Shown one piece after another: positions 7,421 through 16,095 of a DNA stretch of 64,000 nt. Location: assembly GCF_012927105.1 (NCBI RefSeq), contig NZ_JABBFV010000006.1:1-64000 (forward strand), written 5' to 3'. The first letter of the stretch is position 1. The number at the start of each line of letters is the position of its first letter. Made by a program: the position numbers and the translations under genes. The stretch comes from Sphingobium psychrophilum. GTDB taxonomy: Bacteria > Pseudomonadota > Alphaproteobacteria > Sphingomonadales > Sphingomonadaceae. The notes under the pieces were generated by a model that had not been told where the DNA came from, made no database searches, and worked only from the letters and a program-made list of their open reading frames with translations.

Positions 7421-8809
7421 TCACTCCCATCCGCCCCCCAGCGCCAGGAATATCGCAATCTGGTCCTGCACCATTTGCGCCCGCGCCGCAGCCGCTGTGA
7501 CCTCTGCACTGGCCAGGCTGCGCTGCGCATCCAGCAACGACAGGAAATCGCCCCGGCCAAAGCGGAACAGCTTGGCCGCTTGATTGGCAGACAGCGCCGC
7601 GCTGTCCCGCGCCCGGTCCAGCGCCGCCGCCCGCTCGGCATCGCGGCGATAGCTTTCCAGCGCCGTCTCGGTCTGGCGCAAAGCCTCCAGCACGGTCCCG
7701 TCGAACCCGGCCAGGTCGCCCTGCACCGCCGCATCGGCTTGGGCGATCCGCGCCCGCACCACTGGCCGGTTGGGGAAGCTCCAACTGATCAGCGGCCCCA
7801 GGCTGAAGCCAAAGGCCGTTCCCGAACCCAGATCCTTGAGCGGCCCCGACAGGCCGACCGACCCGCCGATGCTGACCTGCGGATAGAGGTCGGCGGTCGC
7901 CACCCCCAGCCGCGCGGTATCCGCTGCGATCGCGCGTTCGGCCTGCCGGATGTCGGGCCGCCGTCGGATCAGCGCCGCGCCGTCGCCCACAGGCAGGGGC
8001 GCCCGCAACGCCGGTAGCGCCGCGCAACTCTCGACGTCGCGCGGATAATCGGCCGGCGACCGCCCCAGCAGTGTCGCCAGCAGATACAGCCCATTCTGCC
8101 GCTGCGCCTCGAACGCGGGCAGCGCCGCCGCGCTGCTGTCCACCGCCGCCTGCGCCCGGCTGACGTCGAACGCGGTGCCGCGCCCGCCTCTAGCCAGCCG
8201 CTGGGTCGCGTTCAGCGTATCGCGCTGCAACGCCACCACCTGCCGGTTTACGCCCAGGCTGTAATTGGCCGCGCACACCTGCGCATAGGCGCGCGCCGTC
8301 GCCGCCGCGACGCTGACCCGCACATAGTCGCGCGCCGCTGCGCTTGCCTCTACGTCCGCGCCGCTCGCCTCGATCGCGCGTTTGATCCGGCCATTAAGGT
8401 CCAGCGGATAGCTGGCGGACAGGCCCAGATCATAGCCGACCACGCCCGGCAGGCTGTATCCGGTGCTGGACGGGCGCGACAGCGTCGCCCCGCCGCTGAT
8501 CCCGGTCGTGATCGCGCGCCCGGCCTCCGCTTCGCGCAGCACGGCCTGCACCTGGGCCAGATTGGCGTTAGCCTGGCGCAGGTCAGTATTGGCGGCCAGC
8601 GCCTGCTCGATCAGCGCGTCGAGCTGCGGATCGGCATAAAGCCGCCACCAATGGTCGGGCAGGTCGGCCTGGCTATAGGGTCCGCCCTGCGCGGAGTGAA
8701 ACGCCCCGGTCGCGGCCGGCGCTGTGGCGGCGGACCGGGCGGGCGGGCGATAATCCGGCCCGGCGGTCGCACAGGCGGACAGCGCCAGCGCGAGGAGGGA
8801 AACGCCCAT
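7421..8809 (-). CDS. RND-type efflux outer-membrane lipoprotein (NodT family)
   Basis: A 462-residue TolC-like outer-membrane channel. A lipoprotein signal with LALSAC (Cys13) opens the protein, followed by the NodT hallmark GPDYRPP. Two repeated outer-membrane efflux domains follow, with the helical heptads DLRQANANLAQVQAVLREAE and AAALIRRRPDIRQAER (the family RPDIR motif). ATG 8809 gives an unusually short signal lacking positive charge. Upstream codons read TRKG, then run into a repeated hairpin at 8817-8884, so the native start may have been displaced by that insertion. It is the last gene of the marR-FUSC-DUF1656-HlyD-NodT operon, and would form the outer part of the export system. Confidence 0.9.
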   Translation of the reverse strand: MGVSLLALALSACATAGPDYRPPARSAATAPAATGAFHSAQGGPYSQADLPDHWWRLYADPQLDALIEQALAANTDLRQANANLAQVQAVLREAEAGRAITTGISGGATLSRPSSTGYSLPGVVGYDLGLSASYPLDLNGRIKRAIEASGADVEASAAARDYVRVSVAAATARAYAQVCAANYSLGVNRQVVALQRDTLNATQRLARGGRGTAFDVSRAQAAVDSSAAALPAFEAQRQNGLYLLATLLGRSPADYPRDVESCAALPALRAPLPVGDGAALIRRRPDIRQAERAIAADTARLGVATADLYPQVSIGGSVGLSGPLKDLGSGTAFGFSLGPLISWSFPNRPVVRARIAQADAAVQGDLAGFDGTVLEALRQTETALESYRRDAERAAALDRARDSAALSANQAAKLFRFGRGDFLSLLDAQRSLASAEVTAAAARAQMVQDQIAIFLALGGGWE

Positions 8810-8816
8810 ACCCTTT

Positions 8817-8884
8817 CGTGTTCCCGTAAAAACGGGAACCCAGTCCCACGCTTTGATCTGGGTTCCAGCCTGCGCGGGAACACG
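8817..8884. repeat. Hairpin repeat at the hlyD-nodT junction
   Basis: CGTGTTCCCG...CGGGAACACG forms the outer arms, with the inner arms GGGAACCCAGTCCC and GATCTGGGTTCCAG. The same plan (paired outer arms plus CCAGTC/GACTGG inner arms) is seen at 12654 and 54698. It lies exactly between the hlyD stop and the nodT start. Confidence 0.8.
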
Positions 8885-8906
8885 CTGCCGTTTGTTCCGG
8901 TAATCC

Positions 8907-9815
8907 TTACCCATGACGGCAAACCCCCGGCTTCCCCGCATCACCCTTCGCCGCTGGCTGCACCGTCACCGTCGCGGTCCGCCCCGAAATCAGCCGCAAT
9001 CCCTCTGGCACCTTGTCCAGCTTCACCCGCACCGGAATCCGCTGCGCCAGCCGCACCCAGCTGAAGGTCGGCTCCACCGCAGGCAGCAAATTACCCGAAT
9101 TGGTCCGGCTGTCGTCATCGATGCCAAAGGCGATGCTCTCCACCCGGCCATGCAGATCCTGCGACTCGCCCATCAGCCGCACCGTCACGGGTGCGCCGAC
9201 GCAGATCAGCCCCAGCTTGGTTTCCTCGAAATAGCCCTCGACCCGCATCGAATCGCTGTCGATCAGCGCCAGCGCCTGGCTGCCCGCGCCGACATAGTCG
9301 CCCGGATGCAGGTCCAGGTTGGTAACCACCCCATTGACCGACGCCAAGACCTTTGTCCGTTGTAGGTTCAACGCCGCGCCCTCGCGCGCGCTCATCGCCT
9401 CGGTCAGCGCGGCCTGCGCCGTCTCGACCCGCGCGACATTCTGCTCATGCGTCTCCGCCGCCACCAGGTCGCCCAGCGCCAGGTCGCGCCGCGCCTCCCG
9501 CCGCGCTTGCGCCAGCGTGGCCTGCGCGCTGGCGATCTGCGACCGGGCCTGGTCCAGCGCCAGCGCGTAGCGCGGCGTGTCGATCACGAACAGCAGGTCG
9601 CCCGCCTTCACCCGCTGATTGTCCCGCACCGCGACCGACGTCACTAGCCCGCTGATATCGGGCGTCACTCGCACCACATCGGCGCGCACCCGCCCGTCGC
9701 GCGTCCAGGGGCTGCGCTCATAATGATTCCACATCCATATCGCGACCAGCGCCGCGGCGATGACGAGTAATAGAGTGGCGGCGCTGCGGATCAGCGTGGA
9801 CGAGAGGCGGTTCAT
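8907..9815 (-). CDS. HlyD/AaeA-type periplasmic adaptor (efflux)
   Basis: A 302-residue membrane-fusion protein. It has one N-terminal membrane segment (about residues 12-30), the family motif SPWTRDGRVRADVVRV, a lipoyl half-motif VRDNQRVKAGDLLFVID, an alpha-helical hairpin (about 95-165) and the second half VNGVVTNLDLHPGDYV. The start at 9815 overlaps the DUF1656 stop (ATGA) and removes a frame of non-family residues. The last residues (PGVCRHG) differ from what I expect, and a repeat lies immediately downstream, so the 3' end may have been altered. With FUSC and DUF1656 it forms an aromatic-acid-type exporter. Confidence 0.9.
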   Translation of the reverse strand: MNRLSSTLIRSAATLLLVIAAALVAIWMWNHYERSPWTRDGRVRADVVRVTPDISGLVTSVAVRDNQRVKAGDLLFVIDTPRYALALDQARSQIASAQATLAQARREARRDLALGDLVAAETHEQNVARVETAQAALTEAMSAREGAALNLQRTKVLASVNGVVTNLDLHPGDYVGAGSQALALIDSDSMRVEGYFEETKLGLICVGAPVTVRLMGESQDLHGRVESIAFGIDDDSRTNSGNLLPAVEPTFSWVRLAQRIPVRVKLDKVPEGLRLISGRTATVTVQPAAKGDAGKPGVCRHG

Positions 9816-10027
9816 AGACGGATTCCAAAGGTGGGAACGAGCAGGGCGAGGGCGCCGAGCAACAGGATGAAGAGGCTGAGGTCCACCGCGGCGCGATAGG
9901 CCAGGAAGCGATAGAGGCCGAAGGCACCGATCAGCCGGGTCAGCGCCCAGCTCAGCACCAGCGCGACCAGCGCCAGCAGCAACAGGGTGGGGATATAGAT
10001 GCCCCCCAGGGCGATTTCGCCGGTCAT
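9812..10027 (-). CDS. DUF1656 small membrane protein
   Basis: A 71-residue protein with two membrane helices (about residues 10-28 and 50-68) and the DUF1656 pattern GGIYIPTLL near the N-terminus. In other proteobacteria this small protein is encoded between the FUSC permease and HlyD adaptor of AaeAB-like exporters, as here. Both ends overlap neighbouring genes by 4 bases (ATGA at 10024 and 9812), showing tight coupling. Its precise role in the pump is unknown. Confidence 0.88.
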   Translation of the reverse strand: MTGEIALGGIYIPTLLLLALVALVLSWALTRLIGAFGLYRFLAYRAAVDLSLFILLLGALALLVPTFGIRL

Positions 10028-12090
10028 GCGATGGCCCTCCGATAGGCATGGGCGTCGGGGAACAGGTTGCGGCGCAGGCTCACCAGCCCCAGCACGCCCT
10101 CCCGCCGCACCGGCAGGCGCGGATGGGCGCTGATATCGCAAATGGCGCTGTCGATATCGTGCAGCAGCGCGGGATCGGCTTGCGCCGGCCCGTCCGGGTC
10201 CAGCCCGCGATAATGGCGGCTGACCCCGCCCAGCACGGCGGTCAGCGGCGCGCCTTCCTGAATCGGCAGGTCCAGCCGCAACTGGCGTAGCTCGCCGATC
10301 GCGACCCCGGTGCGCAGGTCGCGCAGCGCATCGTAGAGCGGCTTGCCGCTATCGGCGCGGGTCGCCGCCAGCCGGGGGGCGAGCAGGGCGATCCGGTCGA
10401 GCATCCGGTTGATCCAGCCGCGCAGGTCGGGCGGGCGCATCAATGTCGCGCGATTGGCGATGTCGGTCCAGCCCGCGCGCAATGTGCGGCGGATCGCGCC
10501 TTCGACCCCGGCCGACTGCAACAGCCCGGCCATGATGATCGCGAACCAGATGCCCACGATCTGTGCCACCGCGCCGTTGATATAGCTGCCAAATTCGCTG
10601 ACATAGCGGCTCGACAACAGCACCGGGCTACCCAGCCCCAACAGGGTGGGCAGGGCAATCCCCGCCCAGCGCGGCGACGCCATCATCGCGCCGAGCAACA
10701 GCAAGGCGGGCGCATAGGCCAGCGCCAGCATCGCAAAACCGTCCAGCCGGGGCATGATCGCATAGCCGTACAGCGCGCCCAGCGCCGACGCGGCGATCGT
10801 GCCGATCATGAAGCCCTTCAAGGGCGCGAGCGGATTATCGACCGCCGCGAACAAGGCCAGGAATACGCCTGCCAGCATCACCGCCGTCCCGCCATCCTTC
10901 CACCCGCTCAATATCCAGATCGCGCAGCCCAGCGTCACGGTGATGAACGCGCTGAACGCGCCGCGCGCCGCGCTGGCATAATCGCGGTGCAGCTCGCGAT
11001 TGCGGCGACCCTCCAGCAGCTGCGCGACCCTTGGCGTCACGGCGGCGCGGCTGTGCGTCGCCATCTGGTCGTGCAGATCGCGGCAGTCGCGATGCACCGC
11101 GATCAACGTGGCCAGCCGGGCATAGAGGCTCAGCCGCATCATGTCGGCCCAGCCCATGTCGGGCGTCGCCGCCGGCTCCATGGCGGCGCAGCGGTCGATC
11201 AGCGCCTGGGCCAACTGCGCCCGGCTGTCATTGTCCACCACCGGCGAATCCAGCCAGGCGCGCACATCGGCGATCAGCGTCTCGACCTGCGCTGGCACGG
11301 TCCCGCCATTGGCGGCCTTCAACTGCGCCAGCCGGTCCTCCACCGCCGCGCCCAGCGGGAGCAGCATCGACAACTGGTCCTGCAACGCGCGCACGGTGCG
11401 GACCCGCGGCGCCAGGCGGCTGATGTCGAAGGGCAGGTGGACCGACATCTGATGCAATTCGGTGACGTCCTGCGCCAGCCGGCGGCGCTCTGCGTCCAGC
11501 CCCGCCACCGGTTCCGTCGCGATCGCATCGCGGCTCCAGCGCTCGGCATCGCGCAGCATCGCCGCCACCCGCGCCAGCAGCGTGTTGGTGACCGATCCGG
11601 GCAACACAACGCTATGGACCAGGCTGCCGCAGGCGATACCGATCAAAATCTCCTGCACGCGCAGCGACGCCACGGTGAAGATGGTCTGCGGCGTATCGAC
11701 GTCGGGGAAGACGATCAGGCAGGCGGTATAGCCCGCCAGCACGAACATATAGGATCGCGGCGTGCGATCCATCAGCGACACGAACACGCACAGCGCCAGC
11801 CATGACGCCATGGCCAGCACCAGCAATTCGGGCGCATTGACCAGCGGCGGCACGATGGCGACCGCGAACATCGCGCCGACCAATGTGCCGACGGCGCGGA
11901 ACACCGCCTTGGAAATCACCGCCCCGGCCATCGGCTGGGCGACGATATAGCTGGTCAGGAACGCCCAATAGGGCCGCTCCAGCCCGATGCTGAACGCGAC
12001 ATAAAGCGCCAATACGGCCGCTACGAGGCATTTCACCGAAAAGAGCGCGGCCGGCACGCCGAAGCGCTCGCCAATGATCGTGCCGCTCAT
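10024..12090 (-). CDS. FUSC-family inner-membrane exporter (AaeB-like)
   Basis: A 688-residue permease of the fusaric acid resistance/aromatic acid exporter family. It has two membrane blocks, each of about five to six helices (about residues 15-165 and 365-510), separated by a cytoplasmic helical region. The family motif PYWAFLTSYIVAQPMAG lies near residue 40. It would move small acidic compounds, such as aromatic acids, across the inner membrane and hand them to the HlyD and NodT partners encoded downstream. The start is 10 bases after the marR stop. The substrate cannot be told from the sequence. Confidence 0.9.
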   Translation of the reverse strand: MSGTIIGERFGVPAALFSVKCLVAAVLALYVAFSIGLERPYWAFLTSYIVAQPMAGAVISKAVFRAVGTLVGAMFAVAIVPPLVNAPELLVLAMASWLALCVFVSLMDRTPRSYMFVLAGYTACLIVFPDVDTPQTIFTVASLRVQEILIGIACGSLVHSVVLPGSVTNTLLARVAAMLRDAERWSRDAIATEPVAGLDAERRRLAQDVTELHQMSVHLPFDISRLAPRVRTVRALQDQLSMLLPLGAAVEDRLAQLKAANGGTVPAQVETLIADVRAWLDSPVVDNDSRAQLAQALIDRCAAMEPAATPDMGWADMMRLSLYARLATLIAVHRDCRDLHDQMATHSRAAVTPRVAQLLEGRRNRELHRDYASAARGAFSAFITVTLGCAIWILSGWKDGGTAVMLAGVFLALFAAVDNPLAPLKGFMIGTIAASALGALYGYAIMPRLDGFAMLALAYAPALLLLGAMMASPRWAGIALPTLLGLGSPVLLSSRYVSEFGSYINGAVAQIVGIWFAIIMAGLLQSAGVEGAIRRTLRAGWTDIANRATLMRPPDLRGWINRMLDRIALLAPRLAATRADSGKPLYDALRDLRTGVAIGELRQLRLDLPIQEGAPLTAVLGGVSRHYRGLDPDGPAQADPALLHDIDSAICDISAHPRLPVRREGVLGLVSLRRNLFPDAHAYRRAIA

Positions 12091-12100
12091 GGCCGAATGC

Positions 12101-12556
12101 TCACGCCGGGCTCTTATGCTCGGCGATGCGCAGGCTCAGCAGGTCGAGCAACCACACGGTCACCTCGATCGCGCCGTCCGGCACGTCCTTCAGCAATTCG
12201 ACCCGCAGGGCGTCGAGTTTCGCTTCGATCCGGCCTACCAGATCGCGCCCAATGTCGGTCAGGATGATGACGTTGGATCGTTTATCATCCGGGTGCTGCG
12301 CGCGCTGCACCAGCCCCGCCGCCTGCACCTGGTCCAATGTACGAACCAAAGAGGGTTGGCTGATGTCCAGCGACTCGGCCAGCGCGCTCTGGCCCACCTC
12401 ACCGCCCAGCCGGTCGATATGGATCAGGCACCATGCCGCGCTGTTGGACACGCCGAATTCCGCCAATGCGGTGTCGGCCAACTGCCGCCAGGCGCGGGCG
12501 ACCGGGGCCATTTTATGCGCCAGGGCGCGCTTGGGTTCTGACTGAGGCATTTCCAT
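12101..12556 (-). CDS. MarR-family transcriptional regulator of the efflux operon
   Basis: A 151-residue winged-helix repressor. The recognition region ALAESLDISQPSLVRTLDQV and the wing RAQHPDDKRSNVIILTD are typical of MarR proteins. It is the first gene of the efflux operon, and a near-perfect palindrome (12556-12571) overlaps its start, suggesting self-repression relieved by a pump substrate. Two ATGs are possible, 12556 and 12550. The second would place the palindrome entirely in the leader; neither has a strong ribosome site. Confidence 0.9.
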   Translation of the reverse strand: MEMPQSEPKRALAHKMAPVARAWRQLADTALAEFGVSNSAAWCLIHIDRLGGEVGQSALAESLDISQPSLVRTLDQVQAAGLVQRAQHPDDKRSNVIILTDIGRDLVGRIEAKLDALRVELLKDVPDGAIEVTVWLLDLLSLRIAEHKSPA

Positions 12557-12571
12557 TAGATAGCTAACTAA
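12556..12571. promoter_or_regulatory. Probable MarR operator palindrome
   Basis: TTAGATAGCTAACTAA matches its own reverse complement at 14 of 16 positions and touches the marR start codon. AT-rich 16-18 bp palindromes at this position are typical autoregulatory MarR sites. It is the only such palindrome I see near the operon start. Confidence 0.65.
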
Positions 12572-12653
12572 TGAAAAATGTCAACGGCTTACAACTGTCT
12601 CGCTCGCTGTCGCACAACGGACAGTCGCCGTGCGATCAACCGGCAATGCGCCA

Positions 12654-12717
12654 TACTCCCGCGCAGGCGGGAGTCCAGTCCTGCGGTCTGAACTGTACTC
12701 CCGCCTGCGCGGGAGTA
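12654..12717. repeat. Hairpin repeat, TACTCCCGC family
   Basis: TACTCCCGCGCAGGCGGGAG and its inverse enclose CCAGTC...CTG inner arms. It shares its plan with the copies at 8817 and 54698. It lies downstream of the gene ending at 12731 and upstream of marR. Confidence 0.8.
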
Positions 12718-12730
12718 CAGTCAAAGCATC

Positions 12731-13033
12731 TTATCCCCGGCGCGTCCCGTTAAAGGCCGACGCCCCGAACGCGCCCAGCTGCATCGTCCCGGTGATGGCG
12801 TCGCCCGCCACCTGCGCCTCGCATTCCAGCGTCATCGGCATCGGCATGGTCATTTCCATCTTCCAGGTCAGCGTGTCGCCATCGACCTTGCCATCGACCA
12901 CGTCCAGCGACCCCATCATCCCGGCAAAGGTGCCGTTGAAACGGTCGCCGCTGCTGACGACGGTGAACACGCCCTTCTGGTCGCCCATCGGCGTCTTGGC
13001 CACGCAATCATAAGCGCCATCGACACTTGCCAT
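12731..13033 (-). CDS. Small conserved hypothetical protein
   Basis: A 100-residue protein predicted to be mostly beta-strand, with repeated Gly/Asp turns (GDRFNGTFAGMMGSLDVVDG, KVDGDTLTWKMEMTMPMPM) and two Cys residues. No signal peptide or membrane segment is seen. ATG 13033 is preceded by AAGGAG at 7 bases; an in-frame TTG six bases earlier is poorer. It lies 23 bases downstream of the M16 peptidase gene and may be cotranscribed. I cannot assign a function. Confidence 0.7.
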   Translation of the reverse strand: MASVDGAYDCVAKTPMGDQKGVFTVVSSGDRFNGTFAGMMGSLDVVDGKVDGDTLTWKMEMTMPMPMTLECEAQVAGDAITGTMQLGAFGASAFNGTRRG

Positions 13034-13056
13034 ATCCAATCTCCTTTACGTTGGCG

Positions 13057-15915
13057 TCAATCAGCCAATGTGCCCATTTCCACTGGCAAGCCCACCGCGT
13101 CAAGCTGCGGTCGCACCAGCTTGGCGTCGCCGACCACGACCCAGATCAGCCGGTCGGGGTTGATCGCCTCGCGCGCGGCCTTGTCGAAATCGGCGGCGGT
13201 CATGGCGCGATAGGTTTTGGGGAGCGTCTCATAATAATCGTCCGGCCGGCCGATCAGGCTGTTGCGCATCATCGCGCTCAGCAGGTCCGAAGAGGTTTCG
13301 AAACTACCGGGCAGCGACAGGATCTGGCTGTTGATCGTCTGGTTGCGCTCAGCCTCCGTCGTGCCCTTGGTCGTCAGAAACTCGGTCATATCCTTTCGGA
13401 TCGCCTGGATCGATTCGCCGGTCTTGTCGGTCTGCACCGGGGCATAGACCAGCAGGGGGATGGTTTCCTTGACCCCGGACAGCGCCGTGCCCACGCCATA
13501 GGCCCAGCCTTTCGTTTCGCGCAGATCCATCCACAACCGCGAGGATGTCGCGCCGCCCAGCACTTCGTTGGCCGTCTGCAACGTCACCGGGTTGTCGGTC
13601 CCAGACTTGTTGGTCAACAGCCCCGCCAAGATCATCGACTGGGGGCTTTGCGGCTTGTCGATCAGCACGATCTTGGCCGGGCGCATCATCCGGTCCATGC
13701 GGAACGTCTTGACGCCCTTCGCCGTCCTGGGTGCCTTCCACTCGCCGAACCGCTTTTCCAGCAGCGGCATGAGTTCGGCCAGGGTCGTATCGCCCGCGAC
13801 GAAGATCGTCGCATTGTCGGGCCGCAGCCAGGCATCGTGAAACGCCGTCAGGTCCGCCCGCGTCACCGCCTTGACGCCAGTCTCGGTGCCGGACCCGGTG
13901 AAGGGGATGCCATATGGGTGCGCCTGCCCGTACAGGAGCGGCGGCAGCATCCGTTGCGCAATCGACATCGGCGACGTCTTTTCCGCCTGGATGCCGGTCA
14001 GCACCTGTCCGCGCAGCCGCTCCACTTCGGCCGGCGCGAAGGCCGGGTTGCGGATCACATCGGCCAACAAGCCCAGCGAGGCGTCCAGATTGGGTTTCAG
14101 CGCGAACAGGCCGACATTGGTCCGATCCATGCTGTTACCCGCGCTGATCGACGCGCCCAGCCTTTCCTGCTCCTCGGCGATCTGCACCGACGACCGGGTC
14201 GTCGTGCCCTCGTCCAGCAGCGCAGCGGTCAGCCCCGCCGTGCCCAGCTTGGCGCGGTCGTCGGCGGCATTGCCCGCGTCGAAGGCGACCGACACCCGCA
14301 CCGTCGGCACGGTCGCGCGATGCGCCAGGACCACCGGGATGCCGTTCTTCAGCGTCGCATGTTCGACATCGGGGAAGTCCAGATCCTTGACCGGCTCGAT
14401 CGGCGGCTCAGCGATCTTGGTCGGGGGCGTGGCCGCGACGGGTGCGGCAGCATCGGGATTGCGGAAGAAGGCGGGCCTATGCGTCGCATTCCCCGCCAGC
14501 GCATTATCCGCGGCCGACCGCTCGCCCGGCGCGACGGTCAGGCGCAGCACCGGCCGCCCCAGCCATTTGCGCGCGGCGGCGCTTACCGTTGCCGGCGTCG
14601 CCCCGGCATAGACGGCCAGATCCTTCTTATATTTGGCCGGATCGTTGGAATAGACTGCGCCCTCGGCCAGCGTCACCGCCTTGCCGCTAAAGCCGCCAAC
14701 CTTCTCCAGCCCGGAAATGGTCCCGGCCGCCTGGGTGGTTGCCGCGCGCAGCACCTCGTCGGCGCTCGGCCCCTTGGCCAGATAGTCGGCCAGCAACTGG
14801 TCCAGCCGCTTGCCCACAGCCACCGCGTCCGTGCCCGGCTTCACATCGACCGTGATCTCCGCGATGCTCAATTTCTCGAACGGCTGGATGCTGGCCTTCA
14901 CGCTGACCGCGACCTTCTCGTCCCGCACCAGCGCATTGTCGAGCCGCGAGGAACCCAGCCCGCCGAATACCGTCATCGCCAGGTCCAGTTGCTGCAACTC
15001 GTCGGAATTGACCCCCGGCACGATCCAGTTGCGATAGAGCCGCGTCGCCGCGACATTGTCGTTCATTAGCTTCTCGACATCCTTGTCGAGCGTCGGCACG
15101 GCCGCGTCCACATCCTTGGGCACCGGGCCAGCGGCGATATTGCCGAACCATTTTTCGACCTTGGTCTTCGCGGTCGCTACGTCGATATCGCCCGCCAGCA
15201 CCAGCACGGCGTTGTTCGGCCCATAATGGGTCTTGAACCAGCTCTGCACGTCGGCCATGCTGGCCGCATTCAGGTCCGCCATCGACCCGATGGTCGAGTG
15301 GCGATACGGGTGGCCGGCGGGCAGCATCGCATCAAGCTGCGCATATTCGACCAGGCCATAGGGCTCATTCTCCCCCATCCGCTTTTCATTCTGGACGACG
15401 CCGCGCTGCGTATCCAGCTTGGCCTGCGTCACTGCGCCCAGCAAATGGCCCATACGGTCGGATTCCAGGAACAACGCCCGGTCCAGCGCGCCGGTCGGCA
15501 CCGTCTCGAAATAATTGGTGCGGTCGAACCAGGTCGTCCCGTTCCAATCGGTCGCCCCGATATCCTCCAGCCGCCCGAAGAAAGGCCCATCGGCATTTTC
15601 CGACCCATAGAACATCAGATGCTCGAACAGATGGGCGAAACCGGTCTTCCCTGCCGGTTCGTAGCGCGACCCGACATGATACCAGATCGACACCGCCACC
15701 ACCGGCGCCTTGCGGTCGGTATGAACGATGACCCGCAGCCCGTTCTTCAGCGTAAATTCCTCATAGGGAATGTCGACCTGCGACACGAGGCTGGCGACCG
15801 GGGCAGGGGCCGCCGCCGCCACTACGGGCTTGGCGGCCTGCGCCATGGGCGAAAGCGCCAATACGGACAGGCCCATCATCAGGGACAGGCGGCGCGACAT
15901 CGGGGAAAGGGCCAT
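13057..15915 (-). CDS. M16-family zinc peptidase, two-domain-pair form
   Basis: A 952-residue pitrilysin/insulinase-type metallopeptidase, with a signal peptide (residues 1-28, ending MAQA) that sends it to the periplasm. The inverted zinc motif is His95-Leu-Phe-Glu98-His99, and the distal Glu region NEKRMGENEPYGL follows about 75 residues later. A second M16 pair begins near residue 500 (FPDVEHATLKNGIPVVLAHR) and lacks the HxxEH motif, as is normal for the inactive half. The ATG at 15915 has GAGG upstream and starts the signal peptide; the frame is open a little further. It probably degrades peptides or misfolded envelope proteins. Confidence 0.92.
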   Translation of the reverse strand: MALSPMSRRLSLMMGLSVLALSPMAQAAKPVVAAAAPAPVASLVSQVDIPYEEFTLKNGLRVIVHTDRKAPVVAVSIWYHVGSRYEPAGKTGFAHLFEHLMFYGSENADGPFFGRLEDIGATDWNGTTWFDRTNYFETVPTGALDRALFLESDRMGHLLGAVTQAKLDTQRGVVQNEKRMGENEPYGLVEYAQLDAMLPAGHPYRHSTIGSMADLNAASMADVQSWFKTHYGPNNAVLVLAGDIDVATAKTKVEKWFGNIAAGPVPKDVDAAVPTLDKDVEKLMNDNVAATRLYRNWIVPGVNSDELQQLDLAMTVFGGLGSSRLDNALVRDEKVAVSVKASIQPFEKLSIAEITVDVKPGTDAVAVGKRLDQLLADYLAKGPSADEVLRAATTQAAGTISGLEKVGGFSGKAVTLAEGAVYSNDPAKYKKDLAVYAGATPATVSAAARKWLGRPVLRLTVAPGERSAADNALAGNATHRPAFFRNPDAAAPVAATPPTKIAEPPIEPVKDLDFPDVEHATLKNGIPVVLAHRATVPTVRVSVAFDAGNAADDRAKLGTAGLTAALLDEGTTTRSSVQIAEEQERLGASISAGNSMDRTNVGLFALKPNLDASLGLLADVIRNPAFAPAEVERLRGQVLTGIQAEKTSPMSIAQRMLPPLLYGQAHPYGIPFTGSGTETGVKAVTRADLTAFHDAWLRPDNATIFVAGDTTLAELMPLLEKRFGEWKAPRTAKGVKTFRMDRMMRPAKIVLIDKPQSPQSMILAGLLTNKSGTDNPVTLQTANEVLGGATSSRLWMDLRETKGWAYGVGTALSGVKETIPLLVYAPVQTDKTGESIQAIRKDMTEFLTTKGTTEAERNQTINSQILSLPGSFETSSDLLSAMMRNSLIGRPDDYYETLPKTYRAMTAADFDKAAREAINPDRLIWVVVGDAKLVRPQLDAVGLPVEMGTLAD

Positions 15916-16095
15916 GAGAACCTCATGAAAAGGGGGACTTTGCAGCAGCGGAACTTGGGGCAGAACGCAGCCGCTGCACATATGGGCGCAGCATAGCGGG
16001 CCGTTTTAGACGCGCAATACGCTTATTGCTGGACAGGGTCGCAGCACGGCGGCAATCCTCGGCGCAACCCGCCACCCAGTGGAAAGCGCTCCGCC

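Noticed and set aside
13027..15069. A 680-codon open frame antisense to the M16 peptidase
   Set aside because: Same cause as above; the minus-strand gene has the full zinc motif and a signal peptide.
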